Assembly: GCA_964246015.1 (NCBI GenBank)
Contig: CAXTPG010000006.1
Span: 1-64,000 of the forward strand
Length of the DNA: 64,000 bases
Direction of reading: 5' to 3'
From: JBBROS01 sp964246015
GTDB lineage: Bacteria; Pseudomonadota; Alphaproteobacteria; Acetobacterales; Acetobacteraceae
Shown in pieces: positions 34,617 to 44,900 of the stretch. The notes under the pieces were generated by a model. That model searched no databases and had not been told where the DNA came from. It worked only from the letters and a program-made list of their open reading frames with translations. A program made the position numbers and the translations under genes. The first letter of the stretch is position 1; each line of letters starts with the position of its first letter.

Positions 34617-36482
34617 ATGGCCCCGCCCCCGGCCGAATGGCTCGAGGCCGGTGGCGCAGGCAGCGGCGACGGCGGGTTCGCGTCGGGCACCGCCGACCTC
34701 GTCCGCACTCGCCGCTACCACGCGCTGCTGCTGACGCCCACGCCCCGGGGCCGCATGGTGCTGGTGAACGGCATCGAGGCGTGGGTAGAGCTCCCCGGCG
34801 GCCCCGTCGCCCTCTCGACCCAACGCTACGCCCCCGGCGTGCTCCACCCCGACGGCGCCACCCGCATCGCCGCCTTCACCCACGAACCCTGGCCCCGCTG
34901 GACCTTCGCCCTGCCCGACGGCAGCACGCTCGTGCAGGAGATCTTCGTCGCCGCCGGCCAGACGAACCTCCGCTGGACCCACGACGGTGCAACGCCCGCC
35001 CGCCTCCACATCCGGCTCCTGCTCTCCGGCCGCGACTACCACGCCCTGCACGCCGAGAACCCCGCCTTCGCCTTCGCCGCCGAGCATGCCCCCGGTGTCG
35101 TCCGCTGGCGCCCCTACCCCGACGTGCCTCCCATCGCCGCCTGGGGCGGGGACTGGCAGTCCAGCCCCGACTGGTTCCGCCGCTTCCTCTATGCCGAGGA
35201 GCAGGCCCGCGGCCTCGACTGCACCGAGGACTTGGCCTCCCCCGGCATCCTCTCCTGGGACCTGGTCACCCCCGCGACCCTGGCCCTCCGCGCCGACACC
35301 GCCGCCGCCACCCCGGTCGCGACCGTCGCGGCGACGGAGCAGGCCCGCCGCGGCGCACTGCCGCCGCTCCACCGCGCGGCCCTGCAATACCTCGCCCGCG
35401 CCGGAGACCGGACCACCATCCTCGCCGGCTTCCCCTGGTTCACCGACTGGGGCCGCGACAGCTTCATCGCCCTCCGCGGCCTGCTGCTCGCAACCGGGCA
35501 GCGCGCCCTGGCCGAGCGCGTCCTGCTCGCCTGGGCCGCCCACGTCGACGCCGGCATGCTGCCCAACCGCTTCCCCGACAACGCCGCCCCGCCCGAGTTC
35601 AACGCCGTCGACGCCAGCCTCTGGTTCGTCGTCGCCGTCCACGACCTGCTGGCCCGCGGCCCCTGCGACGGCGCCGCCACGCTGCAGGCCGCCTGCACCG
35701 CGATCATCGAGGGCTACGCCGCCGGCACCCGTTTCGGCATCCGCATGGACGCCGACGGCCTGCTGCACGCCGGCGCGCCAGGGGAGCCAGCAACCGTGCA
35801 GCTCACCTGGATGGACGCGAAGGTCGGCGACTGGGTCGTGACCCCCCGCACCGGCAAGCCCGTGGAGGTGCAGGCGCTATGGATCAACGCCCTCCGCATC
35901 GCGGCCGACTGGCCGGGCGGCGGGCGCTGGGTCGGGCCTGCCGGGCGCGCCGGGGCGGCGCTGCTCGCCCGCTTCCCGGACCCGGTCAGCGGCGGCCTGC
36001 TGGACGTCGTCGACGGCGACCCCGCCGAGGCCGCGCGCATCCGCCCCAACCAGATCCTCGCCGTCGGCGGCCTCCCGCACGCCATCCTCCCGCGCGACCT
36101 GGCCCGCCGCGTCGTCGATCTCGTGGAAGCCCGGCTGCTCACCCCCCTGGGCCTCCGCACGCTCGACCCGGCAGACCCCGCCTATCGCGGCCGCTACCAC
36201 GGCGGCGTCCTGGACCGCGACGGCGCCTATCACCAGGGCACCGCCTGGCCCTGGCTGCTCGGCCCCTTCGTCGAGGCCTGGTTGCGCGTCCGGGGCTGCA
36301 CCCAAGAAGCCAAATCCGAGGCCCGCGCCCGCTTCCTGCCGCCGCTGTACGCGCACCTTCATGAAACCGGGCTAGGCCATGTCAGCGAAGTGGTGGACGG
36401 TGACGCCCCCCACACCCCCGGCGGCTGCCCGTTCCAGGCCTGGTCGCTGGGCGAACTCCTGCGGATCGAGGCCATGCTGTGA
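34617..36482 (+). CDS. amylo-alpha-1,6-glucosidase (glycogen debranching family)
   Basis: 621 residues. N-terminal domain: GGFASGTADLVRTRRYHALLL, typical of bacterial GDE_N proteins. The C-terminal (alpha/alpha)6 barrel has GFPWFTDWGRDSFIALRGLLL with catalytic Asp, NRFPDNAAPPEFNAVDASLWF, LTWMDAKVGDWVVTPRTGKPVEVQALW and HQGTAWPWLLGPFVEAW. It should release glucose at alpha-1,6 branch points in the cytosol. Its end overlaps the GTG start of the next hydrolase, so the two are made together, implying a joint role in a storage or compatible alpha-glucan. Confidence 0.9.
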   Translation: MAPPPAEWLEAGGAGSGDGGFASGTADLVRTRRYHALLLTPTPRGRMVLVNGIEAWVELPGGPVALSTQRYAPGVLHPDGATRIAAFTHEPWPRWTFALPDGSTLVQEIFVAAGQTNLRWTHDGATPARLHIRLLLSGRDYHALHAENPAFAFAAEHAPGVVRWRPYPDVPPIAAWGGDWQSSPDWFRRFLYAEEQARGLDCTEDLASPGILSWDLVTPATLALRADTAAATPVATVAATEQARRGALPPLHRAALQYLARAGDRTTILAGFPWFTDWGRDSFIALRGLLLATGQRALAERVLLAWAAHVDAGMLPNRFPDNAAPPEFNAVDASLWFVVAVHDLLARGPCDGAATLQAACTAIIEGYAAGTRFGIRMDADGLLHAGAPGEPATVQLTWMDAKVGDWVVTPRTGKPVEVQALWINALRIAADWPGGGRWVGPAGRAGAALLARFPDPVSGGLLDVVDGDPAEAARIRPNQILAVGGLPHAILPRDLARRVVDLVEARLLTPLGLRTLDPADPAYRGRYHGGVLDRDGAYHQGTAWPWLLGPFVEAWLRVRGCTQEAKSEARARFLPPLYAHLHETGLGHVSEVVDGDAPHTPGGCPFQAWSLGELLRIEAML

Positions 36483-39214
36483 GCATCCTGGACACCACGG
36501 CCGAAGGGAACCGCATCCAGGCCGCCAATTTCGGCAGCGGCTGGCGGCGCTGGGGCCCGTACCTCAGCGAACGCCAATGGGGGACCGTGCGCGAGGATTA
36601 CAGCCCCGGCGGCAACGCGTGGGAATCTTTCCCGCACGATCACGCCCGCAGCCGCGCCTACCGCTGGGGCGAGGACGGCATCGCCGGCTTCAGCGACGAC
36701 CGCCAGCTCTGGTGCCTCGGCCTCGGCCTCTGGAACGGCCGCGACCCCATCATCAAGGAACGCCTGTTCGGCCTCACCAACAGCCAGGGCAACCACGGCG
36801 AGGACGTGAAGGAGCTGTACTACTACCTCGACGGCACCCCCACGCACTCGTACATGAAGATGCTCTACCGCTACCCGCAGGCGGAATATCCCTACGCCGA
36901 CCTCGTCGCCGAAAACGGCCGCCGCGGCACCGACCGGCCGGAATACGAGCTGATCGACACCGGAATCTTCAACGAGGACCGCTACTTCGACGTCACCGTC
37001 GAATACGGCAAGGCCTCCCCCGACGACATCCTGATGCGCATCGTCGCCACCAACCGCGGACCGGACCCGGCGCCGCTCCACATCATCCCGCAGCTCTGGG
37101 CCCGCAACACCTGGTCCTGGAAGCAGGGCAGCCGCCGCCCCCTGCTCCGCGCCGACGACGTGGGCGTGCAGGCGCTGCATCCCCGCCTGCGGGAAATGCG
37201 CCTCGAATGCGATTCCGGCGTCCCCTTCGTGTTCTGCGAGAACGAGACCAACGTCCGCCGCATGTTCGGCATGGACGGCCCCGGGCCGTTCAAGGACGGC
37301 ATCAACGACCTGGTCGTCCACGGCGACGCCTCGGCCGTCAGCGCCACCCACCAGGGCACCAAATGCGGCGTGCCCATCCACGTCGTGCTCGACCCCGGCG
37401 CCTCGCACGAGGTCCGCCTCCGCTTCCGTCCCGTGGAGCGCACCGGCAACCCGTTCTTCTGGTTCGACGCCCGCATGCAGGCCCGCAAGGACGAGACGGA
37501 CGAGTTCTATGCCGCCCTGCAGGTCAACGTCAGCGACCCGGACGCCCGCCTGGTGCAACGCCAGGCGCTGGCCGGCATGCTATGGTCGAAGCAGCTCTAT
37601 ATGCTCGACGTCCGCCGCTGGCAGGACGGCGACCCCGCGCAGCCCAAGCCGCCGCCGGGCCGCAGCCGCAACAGGGATTGGCGGCACCTCGTCAACGCCG
37701 ACATCATCTCCATGCCCGACAAGTGGGAGTATCCCTGGTACGCCGCCTGGGACCTCGCCTTCCACTGCACCACCTTTGCCCTCATCGACCCGGAATTCGC
37801 GAAATCGCAGCTGATCCTGATGCTGCGCGAGTGGTACATGCACCCCAACGGCCAGATCCCCGCCTATGAATGGGCGTTCGGCGACGTGAACCCGCCCGTC
37901 CACGCATGGGCCGCGTGGCGCGTCTACGAGATGGACCGGACGCTGACCGGCAAGGCCGACACCGCCTTCCTGGAACGCATCTTCCACAAGCTGATGCTGA
38001 ACTTCACCTGGTGGGTGAACCGCAAGGACGCGGAAGGCCGCAACGTGTTCCAGGGCGGGTTCCTGGGCCTCGACAACATCGGCGTGTTCGACCGCTCCGC
38101 CCCGCTGCCCACCGGCGGCACCATGGACCAGGCCGACGGCACCGCCTGGATGGCCATGTACACGCTGAACCTGCTGCGCATCGCACTCGAATTGGCCGGC
38201 CAGAACAAGGTCTACGAGGACACCGCCAGCAAGTTCTTCGAGCACTTCCTGTATATCGCCGAGGCCATGGCCGCCCTCGGCCAGGACGGCACCACCGCCA
38301 AGGACCAGGGCCTGTGGTCCGAAACCGACGGCTTCTTCTACGACGCCCTCCGCCTTCCCGACGGCAGCGTCGAGCGGATGCGCGTCCGCTCCCTGGTGGG
38401 CCTCATCCCCCTCCTCGCCGTCGAGGTCATCGGGGCCGAGGTCATCGACCGCCTGCCCGACTTCGCGCTGCGCCTCCGCTGGTTCCTCGGCTACCGCGCC
38501 GACCTCGCCGGACTCATCTCCCGCTGGGCCGAACCCGGCGCCGGCGAGCGCCGCCTGCTGTCGCTGCTGCGCGGCCACCGCATGAAGGCGCTGCTGGTGC
38601 GGATGCTGGACGAAAAGGAGTTCCTGTCCCCCTACGGCATCCGCTCGCTGTCGAAGGCGCACGAGGCGGCGCCGTTCCGCTTCGTCCATGGCGGTCAGGA
38701 ATACGGCGTCGCCTACAGCCCCGGCGAAAGCCCCACCCGCGTCTTCGGCGGCAACTCCAATTGGCGCGGCCCCATCTGGTTCCCCCTCAACGCCCTCCTG
38801 ATCGAGAGCCTGCGGCGCTTCCACGACTATTACGGCGAGGATTTCCTGATCGAATGCCCCGTCGGCTCCGGCAAGATGCAGACGCTCGCCCAGGCCGCGG
38901 ACGAGCTGCGCCAGCGGCTGATGCGCCTGTTCCTGAAGGACGGGCAAGGCCGCCGCCCCGTCGACGGCCAGAACCGGACCTGGCCCGGCGAGGAAGCGCT
39001 CGAGTTCCACGAGTTCTTCCATGGCGACACCGGCCGCGGCCTGGGCGCCGCGCACCAGACCGGCTGGACCGGGCTGATCGCGCTGCTGATCCACAACCAC
39101 GGCGACGTGGAAGCCGGCCAGCCCATGCCCGAAGACCCGAAACCCGTCGAGCAGACCGACGCGATGGCCGCGATCGTCACCCGCCTGCAAGGCGCGCCGG
39201 CGGCGCCCGCATGA
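36479..39214 (+). CDS. GH63-like glucosidase (MGH1-type)
   Basis: 911 residues from a GTG that overlaps the previous stop. The protein has the layout of bacterial GH63 relatives of mannosylglycerate hydrolase/glucosidase: WRRWGPYLSERQWGTVREDYS at the start, HDHARSRAYRWGEDGIAGFSD, GNHGEDVKELYYYLD, a barrel with DKWEYPWYAAWDLAFH, and GGFLGLDNIGVFDRS. Acts on an alpha-glucoside or glucosylglycerate-type substrate in the cytosol; there is no signal peptide. The stop overlaps the monooxygenase start by four bases. Confidence 0.87.
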   Translation: MSILDTTAEGNRIQAANFGSGWRRWGPYLSERQWGTVREDYSPGGNAWESFPHDHARSRAYRWGEDGIAGFSDDRQLWCLGLGLWNGRDPIIKERLFGLTNSQGNHGEDVKELYYYLDGTPTHSYMKMLYRYPQAEYPYADLVAENGRRGTDRPEYELIDTGIFNEDRYFDVTVEYGKASPDDILMRIVATNRGPDPAPLHIIPQLWARNTWSWKQGSRRPLLRADDVGVQALHPRLREMRLECDSGVPFVFCENETNVRRMFGMDGPGPFKDGINDLVVHGDASAVSATHQGTKCGVPIHVVLDPGASHEVRLRFRPVERTGNPFFWFDARMQARKDETDEFYAALQVNVSDPDARLVQRQALAGMLWSKQLYMLDVRRWQDGDPAQPKPPPGRSRNRDWRHLVNADIISMPDKWEYPWYAAWDLAFHCTTFALIDPEFAKSQLILMLREWYMHPNGQIPAYEWAFGDVNPPVHAWAAWRVYEMDRTLTGKADTAFLERIFHKLMLNFTWWVNRKDAEGRNVFQGGFLGLDNIGVFDRSAPLPTGGTMDQADGTAWMAMYTLNLLRIALELAGQNKVYEDTASKFFEHFLYIAEAMAALGQDGTTAKDQGLWSETDGFFYDALRLPDGSVERMRVRSLVGLIPLLAVEVIGAEVIDRLPDFALRLRWFLGYRADLAGLISRWAEPGAGERRLLSLLRGHRMKALLVRMLDEKEFLSPYGIRSLSKAHEAAPFRFVHGGQEYGVAYSPGESPTRVFGGNSNWRGPIWFPLNALLIESLRRFHDYYGEDFLIECPVGSGKMQTLAQAADELRQRLMRLFLKDGQGRRPVDGQNRTWPGEEALEFHEFFHGDTGRGLGAAHQTGWTGLIALLIHNHGDVEAGQPMPEDPKPVEQTDAMAAIVTRLQGAPAAPA

Positions 39215-40461
39215 TCCTGATCGCAGGCGGCGGCATCGGCGGCCTTTCGGCCGCCCTGTCCCTCCACGCCGCCGGGATCCCCTGCACGGTGTTCGAACAG
39301 GCGGCGACCCTGCGCGAGCTCGGCGTCGGCATCAACACCCTGCCGCACGCCATCCGCGCCCTTGCCGGCCTGGGCCTGCTGCCGGCGCTGGACGCCGTGG
39401 CCATCCGCACCCGGTCGCTGATCCTGGCGAACCGCTTCGGGCAGGAGGTCTGGACCGAGCTGCGCGGCATGGACGCCGGGCACGACGCGCCGCAGTTCAG
39501 CATCCACCGTGGCAAGCTGCTGGGCGTGCTGCACGCGGCGGCGCTTGCCCGTGGCATCGACATCCGCCCCGGCCACCGCCTGGCGGCCTTTCAGCAGGAT
39601 GCCGACGGCGTCACCGCCCGGTTCGAGAACGGGCACGCTGTCCGCGGCGCCGCCCTGGTGGGCGCCGACGGCATCCACTCCGCGGTCCGCGCCGCCTTCG
39701 TCCAGGAAGGCCCGCCCTGCTGGACCGGCATCATGCTCTGGCGCGGCGCCGTCGAGTGGCCCGTCTTCGCCGATGGCCGCACCATGCTGATCGCCGGCGG
39801 CATGCGCGCGAAATTCGTGCTGTATCCCATTCACGCCGACCCGGCCCAACCCGCCACCCGCCTCACCAACTGGGCCGTCGCCGCCCGCGTGTCGGACGGC
39901 ACGCTGCCGCCGCCCGGGCGCGAGGACTGGAACCGCCCCGGCGTCCTGGCCGACCTGCTTCCGTTCGTGCAGGACAACTTCCAGCTCGACCGGCTGGGCC
40001 TCGTGGACCCACTCGCGCTGATCCGCGCGTCCGAGGGCTTCTGGGAATACCCGATGTGCGACCGCGACCCGCTGCCGGCCTGGACCCACGGCCGCGTGAC
40101 GCTCCTGGGCGACGCCGCTCACCCCATGTACCCCGTCGGCAGCAACGGCGCGAGCCAGGCGATCCTGGACGGCGCCGCCCTCGCCCGCCACCTGGCCACG
40201 GCCGCCGCCCCCGCCGCCCTCGCCGCCTACGACGCCGAACGCCGCCCGGCGACCGCCGAGATCGTCCGCCTCAACCGCGCCGGCGGCCCGGAACGCGTGA
40301 TCGACGTCATGGAGGACCGCGCCCCCTACGGCTTCGACGACATCGACGCCGTCGCCCCCCACGCCGAGCGCGAGGCGATCGTGCGCGGATATGCCGCCAC
40401 GGCCGGTTTCGCGGTCGACGCACCCCGGTCGGCCCGCGAGCGCTTGCCCCTAACCCGTTGA
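39211..40461 (+). CDS. FAD-dependent monooxygenase (salicylate hydroxylase-like)
   Basis: 416 residues, group A flavoprotein hydroxylase. FAD-binding motif MILIAGGGIGGLSAALSLHAAG, the DG motif ALVGADGIHSAVR near residue 155 and the GD motif VTLLGDAAHPMYPVGSNGASQ near residue 300. It uses NAD(P)H and oxygen to hydroxylate an aromatic ring or similar substrate. It is the last gene of the overlapping plus-strand run; a link to the two glycoside hydrolases before it is not obvious. The T6SS operon begins 45 bases downstream. Confidence 0.88.
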   Translation: MILIAGGGIGGLSAALSLHAAGIPCTVFEQAATLRELGVGINTLPHAIRALAGLGLLPALDAVAIRTRSLILANRFGQEVWTELRGMDAGHDAPQFSIHRGKLLGVLHAAALARGIDIRPGHRLAAFQQDADGVTARFENGHAVRGAALVGADGIHSAVRAAFVQEGPPCWTGIMLWRGAVEWPVFADGRTMLIAGGMRAKFVLYPIHADPAQPATRLTNWAVAARVSDGTLPPPGREDWNRPGVLADLLPFVQDNFQLDRLGLVDPLALIRASEGFWEYPMCDRDPLPAWTHGRVTLLGDAAHPMYPVGSNGASQAILDGAALARHLATAAAPAALAAYDAERRPATAEIVRLNRAGGPERVIDVMEDRAPYGFDDIDAVAPHAEREAIVRGYAATAGFAVDAPRSARERLPLTR

Positions 40462-40506
40462 TCGCGCCAAGCCGTGGTGCTAGCCCTTCCCTCCAGGGAG
40501 CGCCCG

Positions 40507-41939
40507 ATGAGCGAGAACCCGTTTGCCGAACCGGGCGACCAGGATCGCACCGTCATCCGCCCAAAGCCCGGCGGCTCCCGCGCCGCCGCCCGGCCCACCG
40601 CCACGCCCACCCCCCCGCCCGTAACCACGCCCGCCACCACGCCCGCGCCCCCGCCAGCCCCGCCGCCAGCCCTCGCGCCCCCCGGCCCCGACATCGAGGC
40701 CGTCGTCGCCGGCGACGGCCCCCTCGCCATCGCCGCGGCCCCCCTCCTTCACCTCCTCGCCCGCCTCCGCAACGCCGCCTCCGCCCCCGACCCCGGCGAC
40801 ATGCGCGAACGCACCCGCCGCGAGCTCCGCGCGTTCGAGCGCCGGGCCAAGGACGCGGGCGTCCCGCCGGACCAGCTCCGCCTCGCCCACTACGCCCTCT
40901 GCGCCGCCCTCGACGACGTCGTGCTCAACACCCCCTGGGGCAACCACGGCCGCTGGAAGGACGAACCCCTCGCCCGCGCCCTGCACCACGACGATGACGC
41001 CGGCCGCGGCTTCTTCGACCAGGTCCGCACCCTTCGCGACGGCATGCCCGCCTCCCGCCCGGTGCTCGAGATCATGTTCCTCTGCCTCTCCCTGGGCATG
41101 ATGGGCGCCTACCGCACCGCCCCTGACGGCCCCGCCCAGCTCGAACGCGTCCGCCACCGCGTCTACGAGCTGATCGCCACCGAACCGCCCCCGGCCACGC
41201 TTTCGGCAACCGTCGCCGGCGTCGATGCCCGGACCCCCCCGCCCCGCGGCGGAGTCCCCGTCTGGGTGGGCGCAAGCCTCGCCGTCGCCGTCATCGCCGC
41301 CGCCTACATGTGGACCCTCACCGGCCTGAACGCCGCGTCCGACGAGGTCTACCGCGCCGCCCTCGCCGCCCCCCCCGGCACGATGCCCGACCTGGTGCGC
41401 CCCGCCGCGACCCCCCCCCCCCCGCCGCCCCCCCCCCCCCCCCCCCGCCCCCCCNNNNNNNNNNCCGACGCCGAAGGCAGCGCCGGCGAAGCTCCCTGCC
41501 GCCCCCCGCGCCACCCCCCGGCCCCGCCGAACGCCTCCGCGCCGCCCTGGCCGACCTGCCCGACATCGAGGTCATCGGCACCCCTGCCGCCACCATCCTC
41601 CGCGTCCCTGCAAAGGCCCTGTTTCCCCAGCCGAACGCCACCCCCGCCGCCGGCCCCCTGCTGGACCGCCTCGCCGCCGCCCTCCAGCAGGAGCACGGCC
41701 CCATCCGCATCCACGCCTACACCGACTCCCTTCCCTCCCGCACCGCCGCCTTCCCCTCCAACTTCGCCCTCTCGACCGCCCGCGCGAAGGCGGTCCGCGC
41801 CGCCCTCGCCCGCACCCTGCCCGACCCGGCCCGCATCGCCGCCGACGGCCGCGCCGACGCCGAGCCCGTCGCCCCCAACACCACGCCCGAAAGCCGCGAG
41901 CGCAACCGCAGGATCGAGATCCTGCTGCCGCCGCCATGA
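40507..41939 (+). CDS. tssL: type VI secretion protein TssL (DotU plus OmpA domain), interrupted by assembly gap
   Basis: Inner-membrane anchor of the T6SS baseplate. The N-terminal part (residues 1-316 from 40507) has a Pro-rich lead, a DotU/IcmH domain (LARLRNAAS, LRLAHYALCAALDDVVLNTPWG, FLCLSLGMMGAYR) and one membrane helix (VWVGASLAVAVIAAAYMW). A poly-C Pro linker then meets ten Ns. Beyond the gap the OmpA-like periplasmic domain continues in another frame (ALFPQPNATPA to NRRIEILLPPP), ending at 41939. The frame change is best explained by a wrong homopolymer length, not a real frameshift. The stop overlaps the tssM start (ATGA). Confidence 0.9.
41411..41464. other. poly-C tract and 10-base assembly gap
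   Basis: A run of nearly pure C with a few G (41411-41454) is followed by ten N (41455-41464). It encodes the Pro linker of TssL. Reading frames on the two sides differ, so the true length is unknown. Confidence 0.97.
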
Positions 41940-44900
41940 CCCTGAAGCTCTCCGTCACCCGCTGGCTGGTCACCCTCGTCGGCGTCCAGATGCTGTGCGG
42001 CGTCCTCTGGGTCCTCGGCCCCCTGTGGCCCCCGTTGGAACCCTGGCCCGCCCGCGCGGCGCTTCTCATGGCCGCCGTCCTCGTCTGGGCCGCCGCGAAC
42101 CTCCTGCTCGACTGGCGCCGCACCCAGCGCGACGTGGCGCTGATGCAAGGCGCGTCCGGCGCCGCGGCGGACGAGGCCGCCGCCGTCGGCGCCAGGCTGG
42201 CCACCGCGATGACCGCCATGCGGAACGCGAAGGGCCGGCGCTTCGCCCTCTACGAACAACCCTGGTACGCCATCATCGGCCCCCCCGGCGCCGGCAAGAC
42301 CACGGCACTCCTCAACGCCGGCCTCCACTTTCCCCTGGTCGGGGAACTCGGCCCCGGCGCCGTCGCAGGCGTGGGCGGCACCCGCCTCTGCGACTGGTGG
42401 TTCACCGACGACGCCGTCCTGATCGACACCGCCGGGCGCTACACCACCCAGGAGAGCAACCGCGAGGTCGACCGCGCCGGCTGGGACTCCTTCCTCGCCC
42501 TGCTCCGCCGCACCCGCCCCAAGCAACCGCTCAACGGCGTCATCGTCGCCATCGCCCTCGGCGACGTCGTGGCCGATCCCTCCCTCACGGACGCCCACGC
42601 CCGCGCCATCCGCGCCCGCATCGACGAGCTGGAAACCCGCCTCGCCGTCCGCATGCCCGTCTACCTCCTATTCACCAAGGCCGACCTCCTCATCGGCTTC
42701 ACCGAGTTCTTCGACGACCTAGACCGCGAGGGCCGCGAGCAGATCTGGGGCGCGACCTTTCCCCTCACGGGACAGCCCGACCCGGCTGCCGCCCTCCGCC
42801 CCCTGCTCGACCGCCTCGACCGCCGCATGTTCCAGCGCCTCGATGCCGAAACCAACCCCGAGCGCCGGACCCTCATCGCCGGGTTTCCCGCCCAGTTCGC
42901 CAGCGTGCTCGGGCCCCTCGCCGCCTTCGCCACGGCCGCCTTCGGTCCCGGCCCCGACGGCCGCGCACCGCTGCTGCGCGGCGCGTACCTCACCTCCGGC
43001 ACGCAGGAGGGCACGCCCATCGACCGGCTGATGGGCGCCCTGTCGCGCTCCTTCGGTCTGGACCAGCGCCGCGCCGCCGGGTTGCGGCCGGAGGCGGGGC
43101 GGTCCTACTTCCTGGCCTCGCTCCTGCGCGACGTGGTCTTCGGGGAGGCGATGCTCGTCACCCACCGCCCCGGCGCCGCCCGCCGCCGCACCATGCTCCG
43201 CGCCGCCGGCTTCGCCACCTGCGCGGCGGCCGCGCTCCTGGGCGCCGGCTGCGTCTGGATGGAGCGCGGCGCGAACCAGGCCGCGATCGGCCGGGCCGAG
43301 GCCGCGGTGGCCGAACGCGCGAAGCTCGCGCAGGACCTCCCGCTCGACCCCGTGGCCGACGCCGACTTCGCGTCCATCGCCCCCTGGCTCGACAAGTCCA
43401 GGCCACCCGCCACACCGGATACGCCCGCCCGCGAATGGCCCGGCCTCGCACTCGGCTTCTCGCAGGACGAGAAGCTTGGCGCCGCCGCCCGCGCGCAATA
43501 CCGCCACGCCCTCGAATTCGCTCTGTTCCCGCGCCTCGTCTGGCGCGCCGAAACCCAGATGCGCGGCGCATTGGGCCAGGCCGAAGCCCTCTATGACGCG
43601 ACCCGCATCTACCTGATGCTCGGCGGCGCCGGGCCCGTGGATCGCGCCCTGCTGCAGGATTGGTTCGCCCGCGACTGGGACCAGACCCTTCCCGGCGACC
43701 ACCAGGCCGGCCTGCGCGCCGCCCTTTCCCGCCACCTCGCCTCCCTGCTGGAAGAACCGCTGCCCGCCATCGCCCTCGACGGCCCGCTGGTCACCGCCGC
43801 CCGCGCGACGATCGGCCGCGTCCCCCTCGCCGCCCGCGCCTATTCCCGCCTGAAGCCGCTCGCCGCCAACCGCGCGCCGCCCTGGCGCCCCTCCGAGGCG
43901 CTCGGCCCCGCCGGCGTCCGCGTCTTCCTGCGCCTCTCCGGCCGTGGCCTGGAGGAAGGGGTGCCCGGTCTGTTCACCATCGACGGCTTCCGCAACGCCG
44001 TCCTCCCCGCCCTGCCGCGCGCCGCACAGGACGCCGCCGCCGAGGCATGGGTCGTCGGCGAGCCCATCGAACCCGACAGCCCCCGCCGCCGTACGCTGGA
44101 AGCCGACATCGCCACCCTCTACGCCGCCGAGTACGTCGCCGTCTGGGAGGCGATGCTCGCCGACCTCGATCCGGCCCCGCTCCGCAGCCTGACCCAGGCC
44201 GCGCAGGACCTCTTCATCCTCGCCTCCCAGCACTCCCCCATCCGCACGCTGCTCGCCTCCGCCGCGAAGCAGTTGGCCCCGGGCGCGGTGGCGCCGCCCG
44301 GCCCGGTCGCGACGGCCATGTCGACGGTCGATCAGCGCTTCCTGCCCGTCCGCGGCCTGTTCGGCACGGGGGGCGCCGCGGCCATCGACCTCGTGCTCCG
44401 CCCCCTCGGCGACCTACAGCAGCAGCTCGCGAAACAGGCCGCCAGCACCACCCGCACCGCGCCCCCCGCCGCCGGGGAGGACCCGGCCAACGCCCTCCGC
44501 GCCGAGGCCGTGCGCCAGCCGCAACCCCTTGCCCGCTGGCTGGTCGCCTTTGCCACCAGCGGCGCGTCGCTTCGGGACGGCGGCCCCCGCGGGACCATGA
44601 TCTCCGCCTGGAACGCGGCCGGGGGCGGCGCATCCCTCTGCCCCGCCGTCCTGGCCAACAAATACCCCTTCGTCCCCGCCGCGACCGCCGACGCCTCCAT
44701 CGACGACTTCACCCGCCTGCTGGCCCCGGGGGGCGTGCTGGACGCCTTCTTCAACACCCAGTTGAAGCCCTACGTCGACACGACCGCAAAACCCTGGAAG
44801 CTGCAGGCCGTCGACGGAGTCAACGCCCCCGTCACCCCCGCCGACCTCGCCCAGTTCCAGCGCGCGGCGGCCATCCGCGACCTGTTCTTCCCCGGTGGCT

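Noticed and set aside
41310..41939. Independent OmpA-domain gene after tssL
   Set aside because: There is no start site for it except inside the gap region; DotU-helix-Pro linker-OmpA is the known layout of long TssL, so one gene split by the assembly gap is more likely.
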